DNA from: Bacteroidota bacterium
GTDB lineage: Bacteria > Bacteroidota > Bacteroidia > Cytophagales > Microscillaceae
Direction: 5' to 3'
NCBI GenBank assembly: GCA_004292795.1
Contig: RDXI01000041.1
Coordinates: forward strand, 1 to 36,943
Length of the DNA stretch: 36,943 nucleotides
The notes under the pieces were generated by a model that saw only the letters and a list, made by a program, of their open reading frames with translations, was not told the origin of the DNA and did no database searches. Positions 23,004-31,984 of this stretch are shown here, in pieces. The stretch's first letter is position 1. Each line of letters begins with the position of its first letter. A program made the translations under genes and the position numbers.

Positions 23004-23224
23004 GCTACAGATTTTAGGGTTCTTTCGCGTAAAGAAGCGTATTCAAGGCACGCCAATATTTGAGGCATAGAAAGTTGCGGGAAATCGTCTATGATGTCTT
23101 GGTAGGTCATACCTTTGGCAAGCCACCCCAATACTTCGTAAATTGTGATGCGTGTGCCTATGATGCAGGGCTTCCCAAAACGTATTTCGGGGTCGATGCT
23201 GATGTATTGCTGATAATTTTTCAT
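23000..23224 (-). CDS. DUF433 antitoxin
   Basis: 74 residues. The start at 23224 gives the family's usual N-terminus: YISIDPEIRFGKPCIIGTRI, then EVLGWLAKGMTYQDIIDDFP and the helix-turn-helix end MPQILACLEYA. DUF433 proteins are winged-helix antitoxins that repress their own operon and neutralise DUF5615 or similar partners. It is the first gene of the pair. Upstream on the minus strand, TTG-N17-TATCTTTA approximates a promoter. Confidence 0.9.
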   Translation of the reverse strand: MKNYQQYISIDPEIRFGKPCIIGTRITIYEVLGWLAKGMTYQDIIDDFPQLSMPQILACLEYASLRERTLKSVA

Positions 23225-23297
23225 AAAACAAGTAGTTTTTGTAAAGATATAACAAAAGAAGAAAAACAAGTGTTCGTTTTTCTTCTTTTTAGCACTT

Positions 23298-25733
23298 CTA
23301 CCCCAACTCCACCGCAAACGCCCCATTCTTCAAATTCATTTCCAAATAAGGCAAATCCACCACTGTTTTGCTCAAGTCTTGTGCCTTTTCCCAAGGGTCA
23401 AAGTTCGAAATAGGCTCTACGAAGCGATAATTTTCGGTTTTCACTTTGGGCTTGAGTTCCTTCTTCTTGAAGCCATGCAGATAGATTTTCAAAGATGAGA
23501 ATTTTGAAGCATAGTTTCCTTCTACTTCCGAAATCTTGATTTTTTTCTTGCCTGCCTTGCTGACATGAAACGTAAAAACGCGCTTGTAGAAACTGCCGTT
23601 TTCGAAGTCGTAAGTCGCGCCATCATCTTCATAATACACAAAATCTTGACTCTCGTCCCCATTGTACACGTGCAGTTCGAGAACGCCATCAGTCTTTTCT
23701 TTCGTGTTCGCGGTGGCGTGTTGGGTAGGCAAGATTGCCCCTGCGCGTACAAAAACAGGCAGTTTATCGCTGGGCGTTTCGAGATAATGCGTTTTCTTGC
23801 CTGCATATCGCTTGTCGTTGTAGAAGTCGTACCACTCGCCTTCGGGTAGGTAAGCCTTGTGCAGAACCGTTCCGCCTCCTGCCACAGGCACGACTAACAA
23901 AAATTTGCCAAATTCATACTGAGTCGTATAATTGCCTTCATAAATCATTTCATCAAACGGATAACGGAAGGCAAGGCTTCTTTGCACAGGCAAGCCCGTT
24001 TGCGTGGCTTCGTAGAACGTGGCGTATAGGTAAGGCAGGAGTCTGTAGCGCAATTTGATGTAATTGCGGGCTATTTCTTCAGTTTCTTCGCCATAAGACC
24101 AAGGCTCGCTATCCTTGCTGTTTATCATCGTATGCCCACGAAAGAAGGGGGCAAAAGCACCAATGGCAATCCAACGTTTGAACAAATCGGCGGAAGCCTC
24201 GCCTACAAAACCGCCCACGTCATAGCCACAAAAAGCCAAACCACCTAAGCCCATATTGTTCAGAAGGCGAATATCGCCTAACATATTGTTCGCATCAGAG
24301 CAGTTGTCGCCTGTCCACACTGCCGCGTAGCGTTGCACACCCGAATAGCCTGCACGAGTCAAGACAAAAGGGCGTTTTCCATTCAGGCGAGCCTTTGTGC
24401 CTTCGAAGGTAGCACGCGCCATTTGCATACCATAAGCATTGTGCGCTTTTTTGTGTGTTACGTTTTCGCCTTCATAATCGAACAAAGTGATGTCAGGAAA
24501 ATGTTTGCCCCACACTGCAGGCTCGTTCATATCGTTCCAATAGCCCTCTACGCCTTGTGCTATGACTTCTTCGAACTGTTTGCCCCACCATTCCCGCGCC
24601 TTGCCTGCTGTGAAGTCGGGGAAATGACAACGACCAGGCCAAACTTCACCTATGTACGGCACATTGTCGGGGTATTTCACAAAAATATCTTCTTGCAAAC
24701 CACTTTCGTAGGCGTGATAGCCCTTTTCTACCTTTACGCCTGGGTCAAAAATCAAGACTACTTCGAAGCCCAACTCTTTTAGCTTGCCTATCAATTCGGT
24801 AGGGTTCGAAAAATGCTCTTTGTCCCACGTGAAAACCTTGTATTTTTCCATGTAGTGAATGTCAAAATACAGCACATCGGCAGGAATATCTTTTTCGCGG
24901 AAGGTTTCGGCAAGGCGCAACATTTCTTTGTCAGGATAATAGCTATAACGGCATTGTTGATAGCCCAAACTCCAAAGTGGAGGCATTTGTATCTTGCCTG
25001 TGAGCCACGTATAGGCTTCGAGTATGGCAGGCAAGGAATAGTTGTGTATGAAATAATAGCGCATTTCGCCATCTTGCGCTTGGAAGTAGCTGAAACGGTC
25101 GGTACTTGCGCCAAAATTGAAATTGGATTTGTGCGTGTTGTCAAAGAAAATGCCATACATACCTTCGTTTTTAGGCAAGATGCCCACATAAAACGGATAA
25201 GAGCCATAGAGCGGGTCTGTGTCGTTGCCGTAGGCAAAAGCATCGACATTCCAATTCGTGTAGGTATTGCCACGCCTGTCGAGTCCGCCTGTTTTTTCGC
25301 CTAAGCCTATGAAGCGTTCTTGGGGCTGTAGGGTTTTGTAGTTCGTAACTTCCGTTCCCTGCCACGTGATTCCAAAACTTGGGTGGTCTTCGTTCAGCAA
25401 AAGATGTTCGTTAAAATGTTCGTCTTCTTGCTGTTGGGCATAGTAGGCAAGGCGCAAAGGAGCTTTTTGGACTTTGAGGCGTATTTTTTCGGTTATAACA
25501 AGGTCGTAATGTTCATAACTTTCTATTTCATACAAATTTTCAGGAGCTAAGGGGCTTGCCTGCACGCCATAAGAGTGCGTTTCAAAGCCTTCGTCATCAT
25601 AGAGCATTGCCCGCACTTCGATAACGTCTTGCCTGAAGACGCGGATTTGCAAACTGCCTTCTGCGGTGCGGTAGAGTATGCCATTTGGCACTGTTTCGGT
25701 GTGGAGAACGTTGGAGAGGGTTATTATTTTCAT
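23298..25733 (-). CDS. GH31 alpha-glucosidase
   Basis: 811 residues. An N-terminal beta-sandwich (to ~245) with GLGEKTGGLDRRG precedes the (beta/alpha)8 barrel. The catalytic nucleophile is Asp401 in WNDMNEP, and the acid/base Asp476 in TGDN. FRGHT near 555 and the PYLYATFYEATQTG block are family-typical; beta-rich C-terminal domains follow (from ~620). It hydrolyses terminal alpha-glucosidic bonds; no signal peptide, so cytoplasmic. Its last ~12 codons are duplicated at 22586-22621 beyond the toxin-antitoxin pair. The gene has its own TAAATTTG promoter box. Confidence 0.95.
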   Translation of the reverse strand: MKIITLSNVLHTETVPNGILYRTAEGSLQIRVFRQDVIEVRAMLYDDEGFETHSYGVQASPLAPENLYEIESYEHYDLVITEKIRLKVQKAPLRLAYYAQQQEDEHFNEHLLLNEDHPSFGITWQGTEVTNYKTLQPQERFIGLGEKTGGLDRRGNTYTNWNVDAFAYGNDTDPLYGSYPFYVGILPKNEGMYGIFFDNTHKSNFNFGASTDRFSYFQAQDGEMRYYFIHNYSLPAILEAYTWLTGKIQMPPLWSLGYQQCRYSYYPDKEMLRLAETFREKDIPADVLYFDIHYMEKYKVFTWDKEHFSNPTELIGKLKELGFEVVLIFDPGVKVEKGYHAYESGLQEDIFVKYPDNVPYIGEVWPGRCHFPDFTAGKAREWWGKQFEEVIAQGVEGYWNDMNEPAVWGKHFPDITLFDYEGENVTHKKAHNAYGMQMARATFEGTKARLNGKRPFVLTRAGYSGVQRYAAVWTGDNCSDANNMLGDIRLLNNMGLGGLAFCGYDVGGFVGEASADLFKRWIAIGAFAPFFRGHTMINSKDSEPWSYGEETEEIARNYIKLRYRLLPYLYATFYEATQTGLPVQRSLAFRYPFDEMIYEGNYTTQYEFGKFLLVVPVAGGGTVLHKAYLPEGEWYDFYNDKRYAGKKTHYLETPSDKLPVFVRAGAILPTQHATANTKEKTDGVLELHVYNGDESQDFVYYEDDGATYDFENGSFYKRVFTFHVSKAGKKKIKISEVEGNYASKFSSLKIYLHGFKKKELKPKVKTENYRFVEPISNFDPWEKAQDLSKTVVDLPYLEMNLKNGAFAVELG
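23304..23339. repeat. 36-bp direct repeat, inner copy (within the GH31 gene)
   Basis: Identical to 22586-22621, 718 bp away. The DUF433/DUF5615 pair lies between the two copies, in the manner of an insert flanked by attachment sites or of a tandem duplication. Confidence 0.9.
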
Positions 25734-26033
25734 AATGGGCTGAAAGGTAGAAGGGTTGAGGGGTGGAAGGGTGATTGAGAGAGTTCAAATTTAGGAAAGG
25801 TTTTGCAATTTTGTTTTATTCTTGCCTATTGTGCATAAAAAAATAAAGGCTTGCTTACTTTTCGCGAGGTAGCATTATTTTGGATTTTGCTGTTAAAAAT
25901 AGCAGATAGCGTGTTTTTTAGCATTTATTTCACAAAGATTTGCATTTGTGGGAACTGTTTTGCAACTTTGCAGGCGAGAGGCTTGCCTACGCACTCTTTC
26001 GCTCTCTCACTCATTCGCTCATTCACCTTGTTT
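25734..26033. other. Divergent promoter region between GH31 gene and parC
   Basis: No gene is evident. On the minus side it has a -7 box TAAATTTG (25793-25786) for the glucosidase and a pyrimidine-rich leader with CCCTTCCACCCCTCAACCC-type repeats. On the plus side the parC leader ends in CTCTTTCGCTCTCTCACTC- and CATTCGCTCATTCACC-type simple repeats just before the ATG. The plus-strand frame stays open from 25851 but those residues look non-coding. Confidence 0.5.
25786..25793 (-). promoter_or_regulatory. Candidate -7 box (TAAATTTG) for the GH31 gene
   Basis: Minus-strand TAAATTTG fits the consensus, about 52 bp upstream of the start at 25733. No well-spaced TTG. Confidence 0.4.
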
Positions 26034-28064
26034 ATGAAAGAAAAAGACCACCTATCGAATATCCAAGAAGTCTATGATGATTGGTTTTTGGATTATGCCT
26101 CGTATGTAATCCTTGAACGTGCTGTACCTCACCTGAACGATGGACTGAAGCCCGTTCAGAGGCGTATCTTGCACGCTATGAAGCAAATGGAAGATGGACG
26201 CTACCACAAAGTAGCCAACGTTATTGGGCAAGCTATGCAGTATCACCCACATGGCGATGCCTCTATTGGGGACGCGCTTGTGGGTATGGGGCAAAAGGAT
26301 TTGCTGATAGATATGCAGGGCAACTGGGGCGACATTCGAACAGGCGATGGCGCGGCGGCTTCGCGTTATATAGAATCTCGCCTAACCAAATTCGCCCTCG
26401 AAGTGGTCTTCAATCCGCAAACTACCGAATGGCAAAAATCGTATGATGGGCGCAAGAAAGAACCCGTAACACTTCCTGTAAAATTCCCTCTCCTGCTCGC
26501 ACAAGGCACAGAAGGCATTGCGGTAGGCTTGGCTACGAAAATTATGCCTCACAATTTCATTGAATTGGTCGAGGCTTCTATAGCTATTTTGAAAGGGCAA
26601 CCGTTTACGCTCTTGCCCGACTTTCCTACGGGAGGCATTGCGGACTGCTCGCTCTACAAGGCAGGCGCGAAGGGAGGCAAGATTAGGGTACGCGCTACGA
26701 TAGAAATACACGCCAAAAACAAACGCGAGCTTATCATCAAAGACGTGCCGTATGGCGTTACTACGCCCTCGTTGATAGAGTCTATCATCAAAGCCAATGA
26801 CGCAGGCAAGATAAAAATCAAAAAAGTGGTAGATAACACCGCCAAAGAAGTAGAAGTATTGGTCGAGCTTGCGGTGGGCATCGAGCCAGAACAAACCATT
26901 GACGCACTTTATGCCTTTACGGATTGCGAAGTGAGCATCTCGCCTAATACGTGTGTGATTGTGGAAAACAAACCGCGATTCTTGGACGTGCATGAGTTGT
27001 TGCGCATTTCTACGACCAATACAGTAGAACTATTGCGTCAAGAGCTTGAGATTAAAAAACACGAATTGCAAGAAAAGTTGCTTTATAGTTCTTTGGAGAA
27101 GATTTTTATCGAAAACCGCATTTACCGCAAAATTGAAGAATGTACGACTTGGGAGAGCGTATTGGAAACTATAGACACAGGGCTACAACCGTACAAACAC
27201 GAGTTTTATCGTGACATAACCCGCGAGGACATCTTGCGCCTGACTGAAATAAAAATCAAACGTATCTCGAAATATGATGCCTTCCAAGCTGACGAAATAG
27301 CCAAAGGCTGGCAGAAGGAACTCGAGGAAACCTTAGACCACCTCGAAAACTTGACGCGCTATGCTATCAATTATTTCAAAAATTTATTGAAAAAATACAG
27401 CAAAGACCGAGAACGCAAAACAAAACTTACTACCTTTGATACTATAGTAGCCACTGAAGTAGCTATTAACAACCAAAAACTGTATGTCAATCGTGCAGAT
27501 GGTTTTATAGGCTATGGCTTGAAAAAGGACGAATATGTGTCGGATTGTTCGGATATTGACGATATTTTGGTCTTTACCAAAGATGGCAAGTATTACATCA
27601 AGAAGGTAGGCGAGAAAGTGTATGTAGGCAAGGACATTGTGCATATAGCCGTGTATGGCAAAGATGCGAAAGAAGCCGTTTTCAATGTGGCGTACCGCGA
27701 TGGCGAAACAGGCAACACAATGGTCAAGCGTTTTCAGATTGGAGGCGTTATCCGCGACAAAGAATATGACGTTACGAAGGGCGCGAAAAACTCGCAACTG
27801 CTTTACATTAGCCAAAATGATGCAGGCGAGACCGAAAGCCTGACCGTAAAACTCTCGGCAAACTGCACCGCCAAAATCAAGACTTTCGAATACAATTTCG
27901 CAGACCTTGAGATAAAAGGCAAGACTGCAGGAGGCAATATCCTAACGCGCTATCCTATCCGCAAGATTGAGAAAAAAGCCGATAAAACCTCGCCTACCCC
28001 GCCCAAAGTGGTAGATGTAGTCGATAAAACTTTGTTCCAAAATGGTTCAGGAAAGCATAGCTAA
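26034..28064 (+). CDS. parC: Type IIA topoisomerase subunit A (ParC/GyrA2 type)
   Basis: 676 residues from the chosen start at 26034, where the conserved N-terminus begins (YDDWFLDYASYVILERAVP). The winged-helix breakage domain has HPHGDASIGDAL and GDGAAASRYIE with catalytic Tyr112; the tower region and a coiled-coil gate follow. The C-terminal wrapping domain is present only in part (GFIGYGLKKDEYVSDCSDID, YPIRKIEKK), ending at residue 676. Bacteroidota ParC proteins, as I recall them, are often 100-200 residues longer at this end. It works with ParE, not in the window, to unlink daughter chromosomes. A terminator made of the dispersed word follows within 14 bp. Confidence 0.92.
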   Translation: MKEKDHLSNIQEVYDDWFLDYASYVILERAVPHLNDGLKPVQRRILHAMKQMEDGRYHKVANVIGQAMQYHPHGDASIGDALVGMGQKDLLIDMQGNWGDIRTGDGAAASRYIESRLTKFALEVVFNPQTTEWQKSYDGRKKEPVTLPVKFPLLLAQGTEGIAVGLATKIMPHNFIELVEASIAILKGQPFTLLPDFPTGGIADCSLYKAGAKGGKIRVRATIEIHAKNKRELIIKDVPYGVTTPSLIESIIKANDAGKIKIKKVVDNTAKEVEVLVELAVGIEPEQTIDALYAFTDCEVSISPNTCVIVENKPRFLDVHELLRISTTNTVELLRQELEIKKHELQEKLLYSSLEKIFIENRIYRKIEECTTWESVLETIDTGLQPYKHEFYRDITREDILRLTEIKIKRISKYDAFQADEIAKGWQKELEETLDHLENLTRYAINYFKNLLKKYSKDRERKTKLTTFDTIVATEVAINNQKLYVNRADGFIGYGLKKDEYVSDCSDIDDILVFTKDGKYYIKKVGEKVYVGKDIVHIAVYGKDAKEAVFNVAYRDGETGNTMVKRFQIGGVIRDKEYDVTKGAKNSQLLYISQNDAGETESLTVKLSANCTAKIKTFEYNFADLEIKGKTAGGNILTRYPIRKIEKKADKTSPTPPKVVDVVDKTLFQNGSGKHS

Positions 28065-28077
28065 TTTTTCTATATTA

Positions 28078-28110
28078 CCCTTGCCTGCTGTGTAGGCAAG
28101 GGCTTTTTTT
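28078..28110 (+). terminator. Terminator of parC built from an inverted pair of the dispersed word
   Basis: CCCTTGCCT (28078-28086) pairs perfectly with AGGCAAGGG (28094-28102), loop of 7 nt, then a C and seven T's (28104-28110). The two arms are one CTTGCCT and one AGGCAAG. Confidence 0.93.
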
Positions 28111-28123
28111 GGGCGGTTGTGTT

Positions 28124-28151
28124 TTGTTTTCTAAAAAAAGCCTTACCTTTG
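28124..28151 (+). promoter_or_regulatory. Bacteroidota promoter for nusB
   Basis: TTG (28124-28126), 17-bp spacer, TACCTTTG (28144-28151), 31 bp before the nusB ATG. Both boxes fit the consensus. Confidence 0.65.
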
Positions 28152-28182
28152 CACCCACTTAGCCCAAAAAACGTTCTTTGAT

Positions 28183-29934
28183 ATGCTGAACAGACGACAC
28201 CTACGCATGAAAGTTATGCAAGCTCTTTATGGTTTGGAGCAGGCAAGAGTTGCCACTTACCAAATCTGCATGGAGCGCATCAGCCACGCCTTTGACCCTG
28301 ACTGGAATGATGAGCGTAGCGAAGCCCTAACTGCCGAGCGCAATGAAAAAGCGAAAAAATCTATGCAAATTTTTCGTGAAAATTACCTTGATGCAAGGTG
28401 GCTCGATACCACTGTTGAGCCAGATGTGCGCCGAACAGTGCAACAATATATCAAAGAATATCATACAAACATGGACGCGGAGCGCAAAGGCTTTCAGAAT
28501 GGACTTTTGCGAGATGTGAACCGCCTGTATGACAACTACCTACTGCTTCTTGCCTTGCCTAAAGCCCTGACCGAATTGGTGGAGGCTGACCGCGAAATGT
28601 TGCGTGTGGCGCACATACAAAAGGAAGAAACCAAAGGCGATTATAAATTTCGGGAAAACAAAGTCGCGCTTTTTTTAGGCAAAAATGACGCGCTACAGCT
28701 CGAACTCAAGAAACGCAATCTTAGCTGGGGCTTGTACGAAGAGCCTTTGCGCGATTTTTACCGCTCTGTTTTGCGCCAAGACAAGACCTACCAACAATAC
28801 AATCAAAGCAAATTTGTAACCTTTGAAGAGGAGCGCGAGATAGTGTCGCACATCTTCAGGCACTTGGTTTTCACACAGCAAAACCTTATTTTCTTCTCGC
28901 TCAAAGAGTTTGATGTAAAGCGTTATGGCTTGGAGGCTATGGCAAAAGACCAACCCAAAGAAGCGATGAAACTCCAAATCATCAAAACTGCCACCGAAAC
29001 GCTACAAGCCAACGCGCTGAAAATGGGCTTACCTGTAGAAACCATTACGGATTGGGCAGAGGATATGCAGAAACACCTCAAAGATTTTGCACAAAACCTT
29101 GCCAAAAGTCAAGAAAAAGAAAGGGACAAACCTAAAGACAAAGAGAAAGACCGCAACTTTGAGAAAGAAAAGGAAAAGGAAAAAGACATACTAACGCAGG
29201 AAGGCAAGGCTTTAGAACGCGCCTTTATGGACGGTGTGCGCCAACTGCACGCCCTTTTGCGCGAGTCGGCTCATGTATTGGTAGGCAAACTGTCTGCTTG
29301 TTTGGAGTTCGCAGAGCAGAATTTGCTCGATAGGCAACGCTTCAATATTGACTTCATAGAGGAAGCCCTGCACGAGTTTTTGAATGTGTTTGGCGTGGGC
29401 AATCACCCACAAGATAAAATCACGCTCCAAATGGAGAACGAAAAAGGAGCGTCTATCTTGCAAGACCTTTTTACCCAACTCGACTATAATTGGGAAGAGA
29501 ACGGCAAGGTAGTACAAAGTATGCTCATGAAAACTATCAAAATGTTTGCCTCGCCTGCCCCTGCCGATTTTGCCCTTGTGGAACTTTCGGCAAATTGGGA
29601 AGACGACAAATATTTTTACCAAGAGCTATTCCGCGAAGCAGTGGAGTATGCCACCGAAGCAGATGCGCAAATCTCGCAAAAAGCCCAAAATTGGGATATT
29701 TCGCGTATGGTGGGCATAGACCGTATCATTATGCAAATGGCGATTGCCGAAATGGTGCATTTCACGAGTATTCCTGTGAAGGTAAGCATCAACGAGTACC
29801 TTGAGATAGCCAAAGTCTATAGCACGCCCCGAAGCAAGCAGTTTATCAATGGTATGCTCGACCAAATAGCCCAAAATATGCAACAGCAAGGCGTAATTCG
29901 CAAAAGTGGGCGCGGTTTGATAGATAATAAATAA
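28183..29934 (+). CDS. nusB: NusB-family antitermination factor with long insert
   Basis: 583 residues, far longer than canonical NusB (~140) and longer than the ~300-400 usual in Bacteroidota. The N-terminus NRRHLRMKVMQALYGLEQA is the family's first helix. The C-terminal ~110 residues are the typical second half: DKYFYQELFREAV, WDISRMVGIDRIIMQMAIAE, IPVKVSINEYLEIAKVYSTP, FINGMLDQIA. Between them is a large helical region with a Lys/Glu repeat (residues ~306-336, KEKDRNFEKEKEKEKD). NusB with NusE binds boxA RNA and supports rRNA antitermination. The insert may be a lineage extension. The gene is transcribed from its own promoter. Confidence 0.88.
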   Translation: MLNRRHLRMKVMQALYGLEQARVATYQICMERISHAFDPDWNDERSEALTAERNEKAKKSMQIFRENYLDARWLDTTVEPDVRRTVQQYIKEYHTNMDAERKGFQNGLLRDVNRLYDNYLLLLALPKALTELVEADREMLRVAHIQKEETKGDYKFRENKVALFLGKNDALQLELKKRNLSWGLYEEPLRDFYRSVLRQDKTYQQYNQSKFVTFEEEREIVSHIFRHLVFTQQNLIFFSLKEFDVKRYGLEAMAKDQPKEAMKLQIIKTATETLQANALKMGLPVETITDWAEDMQKHLKDFAQNLAKSQEKERDKPKDKEKDRNFEKEKEKEKDILTQEGKALERAFMDGVRQLHALLRESAHVLVGKLSACLEFAEQNLLDRQRFNIDFIEEALHEFLNVFGVGNHPQDKITLQMENEKGASILQDLFTQLDYNWEENGKVVQSMLMKTIKMFASPAPADFALVELSANWEDDKYFYQELFREAVEYATEADAQISQKAQNWDISRMVGIDRIIMQMAIAEMVHFTSIPVKVSINEYLEIAKVYSTPRSKQFINGMLDQIAQNMQQQGVIRKSGRGLIDNK

Positions 29935-30003
29935 GTTTTTGTAGCAATGTCAAATAATGGAGTTATTTTTGTAAAATAGAAATCGGATACCCTCGCCTAC
30001 GTT

Positions 30004-31947
30004 ATGAGCAAACGCAACAACGTTTTCAGCTATTATTTCCGCATCAACCTCAAGACCATACAAGGGCGCATCACGATGCCCTTTGTGTTGGCTACGATTT
30101 TGTCGGTGTTGATACTCTATTTCTCCAATTATTACCACCAACAACTCTACGTACAGAAGAACCATATTCAAAACCACATTGTGCCTGTGCAAGCGGAATG
30201 TGAGAAATTGATGGCTATGGTGCGCCAAAGCCAATACAGTTTTAGCTATTATCTCTACAATCCAGAGTCAGACTCTACCTCCGAAGCGAACCGCTTGCTG
30301 TGGCGCAATGACATCAACCCACAACGCGACAACATTCGCGCTTTGTTGAACATTACCAAAAACGAAGAAGCGAAGTCGCAATTTACTATCCTCAACAGAC
30401 AGATTAGCGAAATCAACCAAATTCAGGAGAGCATAGAGCGAGAACGCAAAACAAGGCAGAACAAACGCTATGTGCATAACCGCGTAGTGTCGGAACTTAC
30501 GCATGCAGTGCTTGACTTTGAAAGGACGCTTACGAATATTATCAACTTGATAATCAAGCAAATAAAAGACAATCAACGCGATATTGATGAGCAACAAGGC
30601 TGGTTTTATTATATGCTGTTCGCGCTTATGCTGTTTGGATTTTTGCTCAATTATATCTTGGGTATGCGTATGTTTGCGGTTATATTTGGGTGGGTACGAG
30701 AGATACGCGACAATACCGAACAGATGAGCAAAGGTAACTTGCCTGACGCCTTCAAAGTACGCGACAATGAGTTTAAAAAACTTTCTACATACAGCAACAC
30801 GCTTTTGGAAAACCTAAAAGCACTCCGACTTTATGCTATAGAAATAGGCAAGGGCAATTTTAGTTATGACTCCAAGCTCTTCGAAGAAGGCAGTCCGTTA
30901 GGTACGTCTTTGAACGAGATGGGGCAAAGCCTCCAGAACGTGTATGCCGAAGAACGAAGAAGGAACTGGATAACGGAAGGCTTGACCGAATTTGCAGAAA
31001 TTTTCCGAACCAATAGCCAAGACCTTGATATGCTGTGTCGAGAAACGTTGAAACAGTTGGTGCAGTATCTCGAAATCGTGCAGGGAGGCATTTTCCTTAT
31101 CAATCGTGATGACGAAGAACTTACCTTCGAACTCAAAGCTACCTACGCCAACAATCGTGAAAAGTTTTTGACCAAAAAAGTGCCTGTGAATGACGGGCTT
31201 TTGGGGCGTGTGTATCTTGAAAAAGACAAAGTATTTTTGCGCGAAGTGCCTGAAGGTTATACAGAAATCGTGTCGGGCATTGGCAGTACGAAGCCTAAAA
31301 ACTTGCTTGTTATTCCTTTGCTTGATGATGAACGCGAGGTGCAGGGTTTGATGGAAATTGCTACGCTGGTAGAATTGGAAGGCTATAAGGTGGACTTTTT
31401 AGAAAAACTTGCCTACAGCCTTGCCTCCACTATTGCCATCGCGTCCATAAGTTTGCGCAACCAAAAAGCCTTGGCAGAGCTACAACGTTCTGCTGAAAAA
31501 TTGAAAAAACGCGAAGAGGAATCGCAAGCTATGATGAATGAGATGAATGACGAGTATCAACGCCTCGAAATTCGCGCCCTCGAAAACCAACGCTATGCAG
31601 ACCGCTTGCAGGCTATTTTCAAATACTTGCCTGAACCGCTTATTTTGACTGACTTTGCGGGCAATATACAACTTTTCAATCCCGCTGCCGAAAGAGCTTG
31701 GGGCTACAAAGCCAAAGACATTATGGGCAAGGATTATCGAATGTTGCTCGCGCCTGATGCGCACATTGAGTTTTTGGCAAACAGCATACAAGCCTCTCAA
31801 GAAGGTGATGTGGTGATACAGCCCGAAACGAAGCTACAAGTGGTGAAAAAAGATGGCACAAAACAAACACTTGGCTTGCAACATCAAGAACTGATTATCG
31901 AAGGCGTACTTTTCCATATTTGGCTGTTTGGCAGTTTGGTAGAATAG
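30004..31947 (+). CDS. HAMP-GAF-PAS membrane sensor without a visible output domain
   Basis: 647 residues. Transmembrane segment 1 is at about 24-43 and segment 2 at about 199-222; the ~150 residues between are helical, like a four-helix/CHASE3-type periplasmic sensor. A HAMP region (about 222-275) follows, then a GAF domain (about 335-490: GGIFLINRD, GLLGRVYLEK, LLVIPLLDDE), a coiled coil (KALAELQRSAEKLKKREEE) and a C-terminal PAS domain (about 535-645: YLPEPLILTDFAGNIQLFNPA, VKKDGTKQTL). No kinase, cyclase, EAL or methyl-accepting domain follows. It may pass a signal to a separate partner. Promoter not seen. Confidence 0.88.
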   Translation: MSKRNNVFSYYFRINLKTIQGRITMPFVLATILSVLILYFSNYYHQQLYVQKNHIQNHIVPVQAECEKLMAMVRQSQYSFSYYLYNPESDSTSEANRLLWRNDINPQRDNIRALLNITKNEEAKSQFTILNRQISEINQIQESIERERKTRQNKRYVHNRVVSELTHAVLDFERTLTNIINLIIKQIKDNQRDIDEQQGWFYYMLFALMLFGFLLNYILGMRMFAVIFGWVREIRDNTEQMSKGNLPDAFKVRDNEFKKLSTYSNTLLENLKALRLYAIEIGKGNFSYDSKLFEEGSPLGTSLNEMGQSLQNVYAEERRRNWITEGLTEFAEIFRTNSQDLDMLCRETLKQLVQYLEIVQGGIFLINRDDEELTFELKATYANNREKFLTKKVPVNDGLLGRVYLEKDKVFLREVPEGYTEIVSGIGSTKPKNLLVIPLLDDEREVQGLMEIATLVELEGYKVDFLEKLAYSLASTIAIASISLRNQKALAELQRSAEKLKKREEESQAMMNEMNDEYQRLEIRALENQRYADRLQAIFKYLPEPLILTDFAGNIQLFNPAAERAWGYKAKDIMGKDYRMLLAPDAHIEFLANSIQASQEGDVVIQPETKLQVVKKDGTKQTLGLQHQELIIEGVLFHIWLFGSLVE

Positions 31948-31984
31948 GGGATTGCTCCAAATATTTTTAAATTAATTGAAAGGA

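Noticed and set aside
21218-23224. Prophage or integrative element covering the macro and toxin-antitoxin genes
   Set aside because: No integrase, transposase or phage structural gene is present and no tRNA lies nearby. Only the 36-bp repeat supports insertion, and it brackets just the two small genes.
25851-26033. parC starting at 25851
   Set aside because: The extra 61 residues resemble translated simple repeats and spacer; the conserved N-terminus begins just after 26034.
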